From positions 1,665,758 to 1,729,757 of the forward strand of contig NW_020170383.1 in assembly GCF_000524195.1 (NCBI RefSeq): a stretch of 64,000 bases of DNA, given 5' to 3'. The position numbers were made by a program, and so were the translations under genes. Below, one piece after another: positions 26,078 to 38,700 of this stretch. The notes under the pieces were generated by a model. The model did not search any database. It was not told the DNA's origin and saw only the letters and a list, made by a program, of their open reading frames with translations. Source of the stretch: Echinococcus granulosus (lineage: Eukaryota; Platyhelminthes; Cestoda; Cyclophyllidea; Taeniidae). Every line of letters starts with the position of its first letter. Within the stretch, counting starts at the first letter, position 1.

Positions 26078-26245
26078 CGGTGCCTTAAGACTTCCCTGAA
26101 GACTAAGGCAGACAATACTTTGGCCAAATGTATAATTTTAATATACAGCAGGGGTTGGGGCTACTGACATGGCCTATAGGCCAGCCCACTCGGCGAGGGT
26201 ACAATGGCCAAGCCATAGTGTCCCTTTACCAAAACCGGGATCCAA
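26078..26245 (+). repeat. Dispersed ~150 bp repeat, copy 3
   Basis: The best-preserved forward copy: CTTCCCTGAAGACTAAGG, an AATGTATAAT block, GGGGCTACTGACATGGCC, TAGGCCAGCCCAC, GGCGAGGGTACAATGG and CCTTTACCAAAACCG follow in order. It sits in the intergenic DNA between the ZC3H4-like gene and calponin 1. Confidence 0.65.
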
Positions 26246-26934
26246 ACAACCAAAGTATTATAACCAGCACAGCCCAACTTGTCAATGCTCATGAACACAT
26301 AGTTTACAATGTATTGTATTACTGCACAGCTCCTCTCATCCTTTAAGCATCGTCCTCAGCACTTTGCCTTCGCAACCACCGCATTAACCACTGCAAGTAA
26401 TCAATCCCCTAAAACCATCTATAAATCACCAACGTCTGCTATTGCAGATTCCTGCATATAAGAAGGCATTTGATCTCAATATCAATGGCACTTCAGCAAT
26501 TCAGCAGCAATCGCAGATGGGTTCCATTGTTTAATAAAAGGCAATATTTAAATTGGCGTCAGAAGCCTAATATGCCGCGTTAATTCCCCCTTGCCCACTC
26601 ATTTTCTGTCCGGTGCTCCCCGTCTATCAGGGTTCCATTCGGCTGGTAGACACGTGGATGGGGGGATGGAGATGGGAAATGTAGTTTGTACGCGTAGCTG
26701 CCATTTTCTTGCAGTCGCTGTGGACTTCTACCAATATTCCAATTCCAGTGCCGCCCAAATCTTAATGATAATTTTGAAAAACGCAAAACTGAAGTAATAA
26801 CCAATGGTAAAAGTCATTCGAACTAATCTGTCGGCAGTCTTCACATATTCATCCAGCCGCGGCAAAGAGATGAATTTACCTTAACTGTCATGTTAAAGCA
26901 TGGCCTAATGTGTTTTCTGTTTAACCCTCAGTTT

Positions 26935-27095
26935 TGGTAAAGGAATCGCTTAGGAGCTCCGCCATTATACCTTTGCCGGATGAGCTGGCCCTTGGGCCAT
27001 GCCAGTAGCCTCAAACCCTTCTGTAGGTCTAAAATACACATTCCGACCGAGCAGAGTGCCCTCTTTTGTCTTTAGTGAAGTCTTAAAGCGCTTCA
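26935..27095 (-). repeat. Dispersed ~150 bp repeat, copy 4 (inverted)
   Basis: Read on the minus strand it gives TTAAGACTTCACTAAAGAC, an AATGTGTATTTTAGACC block, GAGGCTACTGGCATGGCCCA, AGGGCCAGCTCATCCGGC, GTATAATGGC and CCTTTACCAAAACTG. These are the same blocks in the same order as copy 3, about 0.7 kb away in opposite orientation. Confidence 0.65.
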
Positions 27096-27825
27096 ATAGC
27101 ATTCAGCCTTAACAATGACAACACTGTACTTTAGGATTGAGTTCGCGGAGTTGGGAGACAATCCACTGCAACTGAAGCGCCCGCGGGTATACGCACATGG
27201 TGAAACGAAAACCAAAATCGATGCAAAGATATCTCAATGCTGGTCTTCAATCACGTATGCTGACTGGGTTTCGCTTCATCTGAGTTTTGTAGTTGGAAAG
27301 TCAGACTTGTATTTATTGCCACAAAGAACTCCTTCACATTTTCATCTTTTTCCTATGCACACACGGATTAAAGACGTTTTATTACGTTTAAATCCTCCCT
27401 CAATTCTTCCACCCAACACCTTCTATTATTAATAAAGTTCATTTTTAAGTAGGAATATCCCAAAATCTGCGCAGTTCTATGATACTGTATAGGTGATTTC
27501 ATAATTTCATTTTCCTCCAAATATATGGCTATTTCACCACATTAGTAGCAATACAAAAACTGCCGGAAAAAGTGTGATTTTCCTCAAGAGTAAAATCAGT
27601 AGCCAAAAGGGGATCTTGTATGTCATATATTTCCTCTTGTGACACAGAAAATCCCGAAAGTTGCAGGCTTTGTGATATCAGTTCTCAACGGATAAAGATG
27701 CAATTAATTATGGCAGGCGAAATTAAAAGAAAATCTTAGTAAATATCAGGCAAAGGAGCAAGTCGTCGCAATGTTGAAACGATGTAACAGATACTTATGG
27801 AGGACAACGAATAAATTGGGAACGT

Positions 27826-30800
27826 CTACTCCAGTTCTCCCACTTTGACATCAGTGATGTGCCGTTGAGCACCGAAGCTCATTCCAGCCTGACTTGAGCC
27901 CTGGTTCGAGCCCGACTGAAGCCCTATTATGCCTGCACTATCTTTCGACATATCTCCAACCTTGATATCGGCAACATGACGTCTGGCGCCCATGCTCATT
28001 CCCGACTGATTCGCAAATTGGTTGGTTCCTGCTTGCAAGCCAATTACACCCTGGCCTTCTTTGCTCATCTCGTCCACCTTTATGTCAGTTATGTGACGCA
28101 TCGCGCCCATGGACATTCCGCTCTGGCTAGCACCCAAGTTCGAGCCCGCCTGCAGACCAATGACACTCTGGCCCTCCTTGGACATTTGATCCACTTTTAG
28201 ATCGGCCACATGACGCATAGCGCCCATGGACATGCCACTCTGACTAGCGCCCTTGTTCGAGCCAGCCTGCAGGCCAATTGTGCTCTTGCCTTCAGCTGAC
28301 ATCTCTGTCAGTTTCTGATCCGCAATGTGACGGATAGCTCCCATGGCCATACCCGATTGGCTAGCGCCCTTGTTGGTGCCCGTCTGGAGGTTGAGAGAAG
28401 TCTTGGCAGCGTCCGACATTTCGCCAATCTTCATGTCCGCAATATGCCGTACTGCACCCATGGCCATTCCGCTCTGGCTGGCACCCTTGTTCGAGCCCGC
28501 CTGCAGGCCAATAATGCCTTGGCCTTCTTTTGACATGTCGTCTGCTTTTATGTCGGCTATGTGGCGAACAGCACCTATGCTCATGCCCTTCTGGCTGGCG
28601 CCTTTGTTTGAGCCCGCCTGCAGACCGATTACAGTCTTTGAGGCGGCCAATTGGTCTTCGGTGAACTCACGCTTGTTTTCGTAGGTGGGTTTCGGTCCAC
28701 AGGTCGGCCCATTGAAGTTATTTCGTTGGCACTAAAATAATGAAAACACTCCATTCCATTATTTCAAATAGTCTTTATGACGACCTTATATATGCTGGTT
28801 TTCATGAGAGGTTACTAATCGACTATTTCCCAACAGTATCCTAATTTGCAAAGCATATATCAGTCGCGAATATTTTAAGCGTTAAACAAGCACGACAACA
28901 TCATTTGTAAGCTTCATCACCTATCCAAGCGCAGCATCTTTACATCACATTAAATGGCCATCCCTTCAGATAAGTGTTTAATCAATGGGCATACTTATCC
29001 AAAGTTATAATTAAGTGAGGATGATAGGCATGTTATCTCTGTCTTACTCATAAGTCTCAACACAGAACTTTCAGGTAAACATCCCATTTTACTTTTATCT
29101 GAGGATAGAAGGCTCCAAGCGGATGTTTTCATCCGCGAACATGTCCACAAATTGTACAGTTTGACGCCACTAATAGAAAGCAAATTAACTTAACCGTTTT
29201 GGAAAAGGAAAATTAAACTTTTTTATCATAACTCTCCAAAGTGTGGATACATTCATTGGAAGTAACTAATTAAAAACAATAAGGATTCCATCATTGTGTA
29301 ATTCTGGCTTTGCTCAACGCTATTTTCCGGAGTCAGTGGATTAGGTATGCATGAAATTTTGGACGTTGAAATGAAGGCGTTGACTTGCGTACTATCAGAC
29401 CCGCGCCTATTAAGGCGATCAATGAAACGTTACCACTGGCGCACTGTCATTGGTAGGACACTCCGCCCCCGTATAAGCATGCGTGGTCCTTACTGCTCCG
29501 CCATTGGTCGTGAGGATGAACCACATTTTGATTGGATCATTACGACAGTTCAATCGAAGCTTCCTAGAGCCTTTTCGGACCTCCTCGCTATGAACTTTAA
29601 AGGCTCGACAGTATTTGCAATGGCAAATATTTGCTTGGGGTAACAATATTAGCAGTCGCCAAGAGCAACTTGACGTCTTCTCACTGATCCAGTGTGGTCG
29701 AAGCGGTATAGTCAGCTTACTGGTAGAACATAAAAATTGGCATCTTCTAACAACATAACACAATGGTAGCTCACTTCAGTTCCAAGTTGAAGGAGGCAGC
29801 TGAGAACCTGAGCCATGTTTCTCATCTCGAAGAGATCCACGGTCTGGAATAGGCTAGTGCGGGGCACTCCATAGGCTTCAGCAGCCGTCAGGAAAATTTG
29901 AATATTCTCCATCTAGGGGGAACATAAGGAGATGTTTAGATCCATTAAGCATTTCTTCCGTTGGTTTAAGTAGTGATTAAACAGAGATTATCTTCTGCGG
30001 GGCATGTATGATTTAGGGCTGTTTCTTAGTTAAAATGGAAAAAGATTAGGCATGAAGAATGGTGTCACTAGTATAGTAGTGTGCTTATTAACTTTAAGGT
30101 TGACAAAGAGCACATCTATGGTAAAGTGTACTCATGGAACATTTTTTACCACAAAATTATTTGCAAACATAAAACAACTTCCACAATGCGCCTGTTCTGA
30201 AATTTTTGACTAACAATCTTGAGAATAACATTTGTCCCTTGGATAACTACTCACAATAATGCAGTCCACCATAATTTACTTAACAGTTTAATCAACTGCA
30301 CCTTCCAACATCATCAGCATACTACGCCCTTATTTGCACGCAAATATTTTCAAAGGCGTGAGAGAACCTACTCTACTGTGACATTTTCAAAACCACTGGT
30401 AGTCCCAATTACCATAATGCAATGGAACAAATCCAATGGTTTGGATCATTGGGGGACTGGGGGAGCGGCTCACCTGCTTGAAAGGCGCGGACATGGTGTT
30501 GGCCTTGAACGGATGCTTTTTCTTCGTGACTGTCGGTGGGAGTGGGTTCGTGCCTTCGTACACTTTGTTCACCAGCCTTCAATGGGTTTTGTAAGACAAT
30601 TGATGAGATTCAATACATCACATTATGTTGCATTTTTACTTATTTGTCTTCATTTGTCAATAGCCTTAAAAACTAATTGAGGAACTTTTCAGTTTGAAAA
30701 CTGTTATTTTGGGAAATTTTATGCTAACGAGGGTTTTATGCTGTGATCTTTAGCTTAGAAGATCTGGATATTTGACGCTATCAACCTATAATTATGGGTT

Positions 30801-32777
30801 TAATCATTGCGAGGTGATCGAAGCTAGACACAAAGTAGTTACCCGAAAATGTGTTAGGATGAATGACATCACAACTGATAAATGAAATACCGTCAAAACC
30901 CAAAAACCTTCTGATCCAATGGCAATCTACTTATTTCAGTTTACTTTAAGCATTTCCTAACCCGCAATGAGGAAAGAAACGGTGTCTTAATCATTCTATT
31001 TGATACTTTAAACTTACTTAATAAGAATTTGACCGTTCTTCAGGGCAGCAGCAACATTTTCTCGCCCCAGCGGCACATTTTCACCGGTCAATTGGTTGAT
31101 CCACTGAACAACTTCCTTCTCAGTGTCTGCATCGTACCTGCTGTTCAACTAAAAAATTTCAGAGGTCCTAAGCCCCAACATTACGCAGTGTTTCCTTTAA
31201 AACTTCCACTTTCCCTCCCTCACCCTCCAGTAAAGTACCATGTGCGAACACGAGTACTATGACGACGTAGTAAATGCGACATGCAAGGGCGTCCACCTAC
31301 AGAACAATATATTCTTCAAATTTTGTGACGAGGTTGAAGTATGTTAAACTGGACAACCACGTCTCATTCATGTTAGTTTGTTGATCTTTTCGCATTTTCC
31401 AGTTGGCTCCTCTGGTGCCAAAAGTTTACCTCAAGTTGGCGCTCTTTTTTGCTGCAATGGTTGCATGACAGTGAATTTTTAGAGTAATCTGTTGATCCGA
31501 TGACTTTAACGTGCATATTGCTTCCGTACTGTTAAAATTTTAAAAAAAGTTCCTGAGAAATACCCATGTACAGCAGGAAAATGTTAGCGCTTGCAGCACT
31601 GAATTTGTACCAGCATTTGGATCATGGATGCTTGTATTTTGTAAATGCATTCACTAAGGTAAATAGGCGTTCACACGCTGCTCATCTCATGCCGTGTGAG
31701 GTTAAAATCAACAGGATGGTACTTTGAGTGCCTCAGGATCACTGCTGAGATAATATCGGCTTAACGTGACAGATGCCAAGGCCTTTGAAATTAGGACGAC
31801 TGTTTTCTTTACACCTAAATTCATTTTTATTAATGGAAAGTAAGCTTAAAAAACGCTTCAAATTTTGCTAGGCTTTACGCTTTCATCATTTTTAATGCAA
31901 GAAGTTGGCCGCTTTTAGAGCTTTGATTTCTATCTATCATTGCTAAACAGTACCGGACAGTACAGCATCTCATCGGAAAATTTCAAGTCTACCCTTATTC
32001 GATGACTTCAGAAAAAGGCGTGAATGTACATTAATACCACTGTCAGAGGTTGTCAGGATTGCAATAATAAATATTATTTTGCCAAAAAATGAAGAGGTAA
32101 TTCGATAAAAGAATGAATGAGTTGGCCGAAGGATGGATAAGGGAGAAATGTAAAGTGGAAGATTAGAATGATTTTTGTGTATCTTTATCAAAGACAACTA
32201 AAGAGTGAGTTTAATATAAAACCAAAGCAACTTTTAGCTATAGAGCTTCTAGGTGTTCACCGAATATCACCAAGGGTAATTGGTGTTAATCAAATCAGAC
32301 GAGTATTAGTTATCCTACAATACGGTGGTGAAGACAGTGAAACAAATCCCAAGCTCATTGTGACTGATAAAAAAAGGAAAAGATTCTACGCAATTTACAC
32401 TGATAGACAGTTTGTTTATTGGACTCGTAAACTGACTTTCTTTTATGAAAAGTATTGCATTTCACAATTTTCAATGGCTAATTTAGTCGAAATTTTGTGG
32501 TTTTAAACCTTATATAATCCATGAAATGGCCTTGGACGATTCTTAAATCAGACTACAAGCTCGCATTTATTGCTTACAATTCAAACAAATGGGAAGGACA
32601 GCGGTTCTGTGTAAATACTTTCTAGGGCTCCATCATCACCACGGCAGCTGGACTTATTGACATGGATGCCTTACCTTTTAAGTAGCAATAGTACATAAAC
32701 CAATTTCACATTTGGTGTTGGCTTACCCTACGGTTGACCTGTACATCCATGCCCATATCTCCCGCTCGGTTCGACAT
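27826..32777 (-). CDS. Calponin-like actin-binding protein, CH domain plus seven calponin repeats
   Basis: Five exons: 32777-32727, 31148-31018, 30576-30474, 29912-29775, 28731-27826, giving 442 residues, all in phase. Exon 1 encodes a 17-residue leader (MSNRAGDMG...) like transgelin/calponin N termini. Exons 2-4 encode one calponin-homology domain ([61 protein letters not shown]). The last exon holds GPTCGPKP and then seven repeats of about 39 residues built on [16 protein letters not shown] and MGAxRHIADxK; the third repeat is the most deviant ([10 protein letters not shown]). Calponins bind F-actin through these repeats and modulate smooth-muscle contraction. It is probably expressed in muscle or tegument. 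A GC-rich stretch with a run of eleven C (32966-32976) precedes the start and may be the promoter. Head-to-head paralogue at 44100. Confidence 0.92.
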
Positions 32778-35700
32778 TTTCGACGGTGAAATCCAACGCT
32801 TCCGCCTGTTGACTGCTGAAAAGTGCGCTGACAGAGGCTGATGTTCCTCTACGAAGTGTCCTAACCCAATCGCCTCCGAGAGTGTAGGCGAGGCACAAAG
32901 ATTGGTTGCACACAGACGGGATCTATTATTCATCGATTTGCGTCCCTTCCCCCACCTCCCTCATGCCCCCCCCCCCTGAATTCCGTCCCCCTCTCTTCCG
33001 TTGTGTGGCGCGCGTGGCTACTGGAAACTGTGGATTGGCACAACACCTGTGCTGGTGGCAGCTCTACGTGTACAAGACTGGTGCGACCGCACACACGGCT
33101 TCTGGTGGCTAGCCTTTCCAGACTAGAGGAATTCAGGCACCATCACTGGGAGGATTAGCTAATCAGGCAAGGTCATTCGATAAAATATCAGATGAACGTC
33201 CCCACATGATCGGAGTAGTTTTTAACGGCGCAGCAGTTCAAAATGTATTGTAAAAGCTTCATATAAAATATTTTAGTTGGCATTCCTAGACTGCATGAAA
33301 GTGAAGAAAAACAGGGGACCATCTCCTCCACTTATACACATGCAGTTTTTAGTATAATACCCCATAAGAAAGTTTTTAATTTCTTCTGATCAGTGGTTAA
33401 AAGGAGAATATTTCCTTGCATAAATAAATCCACCAAAGAACATGAAAATAATTTATTCAGATAAAATACCAGTAAAGTAAGGTTTTCATACATTCGAAGG
33501 GTAGAGGTGCGATGTTTGGGAACATTTGTATGCCTGAAGATCAGGCAAGAGTTTTTAATCCTTAACCGAGCTACAATCTTCCATTGCGCTGGCGTCTGCC
33601 CTTTTTTGCAGTTGAATAAGTAAGTAACTTCCGATCTAGTGGCAGTGACCCAAATGATGCCCTATACAGGGTTCCTNNNNNNNNNNNNNNNNNNNNNNNN
33701 NNNNNNNNNNNNNNNNNNNNNNNNNNNNNNNNNNNNNNNNNNNNNNNNNNNNNNNNNNNNNNNNNNNNNNNNNNNNGAGCCGCAGCAAAAGCGTTAACAT
33801 GATAAATTTAAAATAATCAGCGAAGGAAACAGAACTACCGTTTCTTGTCAAAATCCTTTTAGATGGTTTTAGAAAGGGACTGATTAGATGAATCGTTGCC
33901 ATTCTTTGTGTTTTTTGTACCAAAAGTAACCGTGAAAGCCGTAGCATTATTCAGCTGCTTTGCTTTTGCTTGCATTGTGAAATGAATTTACACGTAGGAT
34001 AGTGATCTTGAACAAAAAATCGGGTGTATAGCTTACAGTGCCTATCAGAATGACGTACTAAGCTTGCTTTTTGGTTAGGGCACAAAGCCTTTTCAAAGAG
34101 CATGGCATGGCCATGTTTTTGCGGTGTTCGAAGGTGTTGCCTGAGTGGTAAATATGTATACCGTTTAAACCCATTTTCATAGTCATTCGCTTGCAGATGC
34201 TTTAAAAGCAACGCAACTTTGTAAATACTTTTAAATAACTGAGCAAACCCAGTGGGAACTACTGTTTACTTTAATCTTTGTTTAGTAAATTTAGTAACTG
34301 AAGGCAAGTTAGACGACAAAATACAGCGGCATTTTATTCGTCTCGCTGCCTTTAAAGAATGAAAAGTACGCCAAATAGTTAAAGAGAAGTAGTGCACTGG
34401 AAAACAATTACTCCATAATAATACAATACTTTGGTAGTTTGTGCAACTCGGCGTTTAATTACGCAGGCACTGAAGTCTCCGCAGATTGTGCTTTCACGCG
34501 GCGTGTTGCTCTAGGGCGAAGTAATATTAGGCGAAAATACACGATTTACTTCATTTTTTTGGATTTGAGGATCACCTATTTACGTAACCCCCAGCCAATT
34601 GAGGCAAATTGTGATCCGAATCCATCGTAGATTCACTCGAGAAGAAGCAAAATAGATATCAAAACGTTTGACATACCGCTATTACCAGTAGCTGTGTACG
34701 ATTGTGCCTGTTGGCAGGACATACCGGGACAAAAGAGGCTTGCGGTCGACATTTTGATACATGCAGGTACTAAAACATCGGTAACTGTTCAACATTTTAT
34801 CTACGACACACAGCTGTAAAGTAATGAATACTTATACCTATCGCCTATTTATCAAATATTCCATTATCAAATCGGGCTCATCAATGGGTATCAGAATTGG
34901 ACTTTACTAAATCGACTAAACCAATGAAGATTTAATTGCAGCAAGGAAAGAAGGGCTGGAAAAGAGACTAACTGAACAAAACAAAGATGGGAATTTCTTT
35001 GTGGCTTTCAAATGAATTGTTGAAACTTTGTTTCGAATAGATACAAGGTTGGGTGCTAGCCACCATCGTGGTTCCAGTTACTCATTTGTAGCATCAATTT
35101 AAAGATGTGAGATGCGAATGAATTCCTTTCTTTTTTCCATAAGGTACGTTTTTAATGACATCCAAGTATCCTCTCAACTGACCAACTGTTCTGCATGAGT
35201 GTTTGTTGAAAAAATTGAGCTGTTTCAAAAAAACCGGAGGCGGATGTCAAAGCCCGTTTAGTATCCCCTACTGAGTTAATCTAGTTTTCATCTGCTCCCT
35301 TTGAGCCTCCGAATTGATTCACTGATGGTTAAGATATGAAGCGTTTTTCATTTCGGCCAGCAGTGCCTCTCTAAAAATTAATCAAAGAAAGTAAGTCTTT
35401 AGAATAGGAGAGCGAATGGCGAGAAAAAACGTTGCTGGTCGAATGAGGTTCGAGTATTAGTCACTAACCCAAGTGCCAGTGTTGCTGGCACATGTAAAAA
35501 TGAGGGGGAGTTTGACATGGACAACGTTGGTACCTGAGGTGTTGATAAAGGTTGAGGCTATAATTGCAGAAACTATTCATTTGGCCAACGTATTTCACAG
35601 TCTTCTAACGTAAACATGTACTCATTTAGGGACTGAATCTTACTGCCAGGTACAATAATAGAGGTTTGACCAAATGGTTGACGTTTATTAGAAATGGATA

Positions 35701-38700
35701 AAATCGAAACGTAAGGGACACTTTACAAATGGAGGAGGCCACTTGGAATCCTCAGCAATGAATTGACCTTGATATTTGTAGCAAAAAAGCGTGAATAAAG
35801 ACCTGACCAGTGGTAAAACTCAACGCTTGAAGTTTTTAACCCCCAGGTTGTAGCAAACTTAGCAGACTACCATTCCGACAAACATAATACGGTATATGGT
35901 GAAGATTAAAGCCGCAAATCCATTTAATGGCAATACGTGATGTCTTAGTTATTGTTTCAAGGATGCATGACTTTTCAATGCCATAATTAAAACGAGTTTG
36001 TATATCTCAGTCCCTGATAGTAGAATGAAATGAGAAGCCAAGTCACTTCTTTTTTAATTGTTTGTGCGCACTCAATGCCATTCTCCGCTTTTAATTTTCA
36101 CAAGAAGAATTTCGGGCTAATTTGAAGCAAGCCGACTGGGGAGGTAGGGCAAATGGTTCTCACATGGCAATAGAGGTGCTCCCTCTTCACACATTTCTTT
36201 CACGTTCGAGGCCTTATTTCGATCTTAGGTACAGAAATATTTGTTAAAAGACAGGTATTCTTATAAGGATTGGATTGGACTAAACCATGTGCTTGGAAAG
36301 TAGCGCAGTAACTAGCGTGCATATTGCCTGGAGCGAAATGCAAACAGTGGTAATATAAATTGATGTGAAGTAAAAATACTAAAATGACAATTATTTCCTC
36401 ACTGAAGCACCGCTTAAAATGCACTAAAATTTTGCTTGCGCACGCATAAGTTCCAGACAAAACTAATAGCACATCGAGGCCTCATCGAGTCACTTTGCGC
36501 ATCGTATTTCAGTCATCAACGGTGTGTGCTTTTTACCTAGGCGAATGCCTGATAGCACACAGTCCCCCTCTGCATATTCAGTAGATTGAGGCACCACCGG
36601 CAACACGGGAAAGGCCGTGTCAAAAGGAAGTATCATCAAAGGTATCAATGCGTCTGCCCTTTTGCTAGTTAGCAAGGTCATGGTGATATATGTTTTAGAG
36701 ATAAGTTTATTTTGTTACCGATTCCTTAAACCAGATGGTGATGGTGCAGCGTCACATAAATCGCATTCAAATTCTGCCAAACTAAAAAGTGAACCTGATT
36801 TCAAGCACTAAGTGCCCATATAGTACTCGTCTAGAGGCCTGTATTAGACAATCCAAAAGAGGTAAAGTGTAAAAAATAAAGCTGAAACTGAAAAAGGAAT
36901 GTACTGCTTATCTATTCGTTCTGTCTGCGCGTAGTCACCTCTTTCAGCTATCCATGTATCAGTCTGGAGCGATTCGACTTGAATAGTTTAAATTTAGAAA
37001 GGAGATAAATTCTTTACTATCTCAACCCATGCGTCTGCTTCATAACGTTATGATCAAGCGTCGACGATTTGGAAGTAATACGTCATATTATCTCTAAGTT
37101 ATAACAACTGTCGGGTTCGTAACTGCCAAAGAACTTGCCACATAAGTTCATTTTAAACTCTTTTAGACTTTTGACCATTCGTAGATCTGTATATTCAAGT
37201 TTGCAAGCCTTTCTCAAATTATTTACAGCTAATAGCCTATTCTAACTAATGCAATTGGCATTACAATGTTTAAATAAAAATAACAAGTTAGCACAAAAGT
37301 ATTAATGAATGTAAACGATTGCGTGGCATGCTCCTTGTCCCCATGCTTCCTACGGTACACGATTCTGGAACCGCCATCGGACAACTCATGCGTCGTAATG
37401 GTCTAGTCTAAATTTCCATCAATACGAAGGCCATCAGGCGTCGATCAGCATGATTTTTGGGCGGAAAATAGAGGACAGCTATACTTACCTCTCTTGCATT
37501 TACTACTGTCATCTGCCAACTCCATGCAAATCGTACTGGCCGCCACCTTCACCACCAACCTCAACAGTGTCGACCCACAATAAGTCAAAAAATAAGGCAA
37601 ATTCTTTATCCTCTGTATAACCATCCATTCTCTTAACATTAACAGAATGTGCTTAAGATGCAGGCCTAGAAAACATGTTTGCTGTTGAAATAGCCAGTAC
37701 TCAGGTGTAACACTGTTAATGATGCCACACATCATTAATGGTGTGCTGCAGAGCAAATAAAACTCTAAGGGCGACTAATAAGGATTTTCATCTCCATTTA
37801 TGCCACAGATGTAGTTGCTTGTCAAATATCTCGCCAGGTGGAGGAGTCTATGATACCACCGTTTGTTCCATGGGCAAACACGTGCCACTTTATTGCCAAA
37901 TACACTGTGCTTTTGACTTTCCTAAACAGTGAAACACGCATTTCTTCCTTAAAGTACAGTGATTTATGGATATTTAAATATATTGCCGCTTTTCAATTGT
38001 CCTCTTAACCATGTCTATTGAACGTTTTGTCATGACTGGTATTTGAAAGAGCGTTGCTTCTTGCAACCTTATTCATATAGAAATGGGTTTAAATGTGATG
38101 CTTTGGATTTATTCTCATCTTTATTTAAGATTGGCTGCGCAATATCTTCCCTTGCTAGTGGCGTACCCCGCGGCTTTCTAGCTCAACATTTGGAGTCAAT
38201 GTGAACCAACTTCTCAGACCCCTAATTTATTCAGGCATATGGGGTATTTAGTTAAAAACTCTATTTAACAGTGCCCGAAACTAGTAAAAAGAAACAAAAG
38301 AATAGATTCAGATAATTTAATGTACTCTTTTGCATAATCTAATATGTGATCACTGTTAACCAGTAAATGGGCAACTAGAAAAGATTGTTTAGCTGTCCGT
38401 TGATTAAAAATTTCAATCTACCACTTTCAGTCAGTGAAAATGTGCGACAAGAGGTGCTATTTCCACGAAGAGAATTACATGCCATTAAGCTTTTCCATTA
38501 TTATACCCACGGGGGTCTCACAGGAATCACGACTAGAAAACCAGAAAATAGTTAAGTGGCTGCAGACAGTAGCTTTAAAAAGGCACGAATTCACGTCAAA
38601 TATTCTTCCATTAAGTATTTGTTTATGCTCACATTGAGATCTTCAGGTACGCAATGGCAGTTGAGCCCATTTCAGTTTGTAAATTGCATTTTATATATCT

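Larger units (their letters stand above)
25309..27825. other. Intergenic DNA between the ZC3H4-like gene and calponin 1
   Basis: AT-rich, with two repeat copies (26.1 and 27.0 kb). A 105-codon + strand open frame at 27115-27432 begins just after copy 4 and ends next to AATAAA, but shows no family resemblance or splice support; I treat it as chance. Confidence 0.45.

Noticed and set aside
27115..27432. 105-codon + strand frame ending near AATAAA
   Set aside because: It starts right after a dispersed repeat, has no family resemblance, and the AATAAA overlaps its end; a chance frame is more likely.
28327..28684. Long + strand frames across the calponin 1 repeat exon
   Set aside because: Antisense shadows of the tandem repeats, which keep several frames open at once.
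32168..32506. 112-codon + strand frame opposite calponin 1 intron 1
   Set aside because: AT-driven composition, no recognisable domain, no splice or promoter support, and it lies antisense to an intron.
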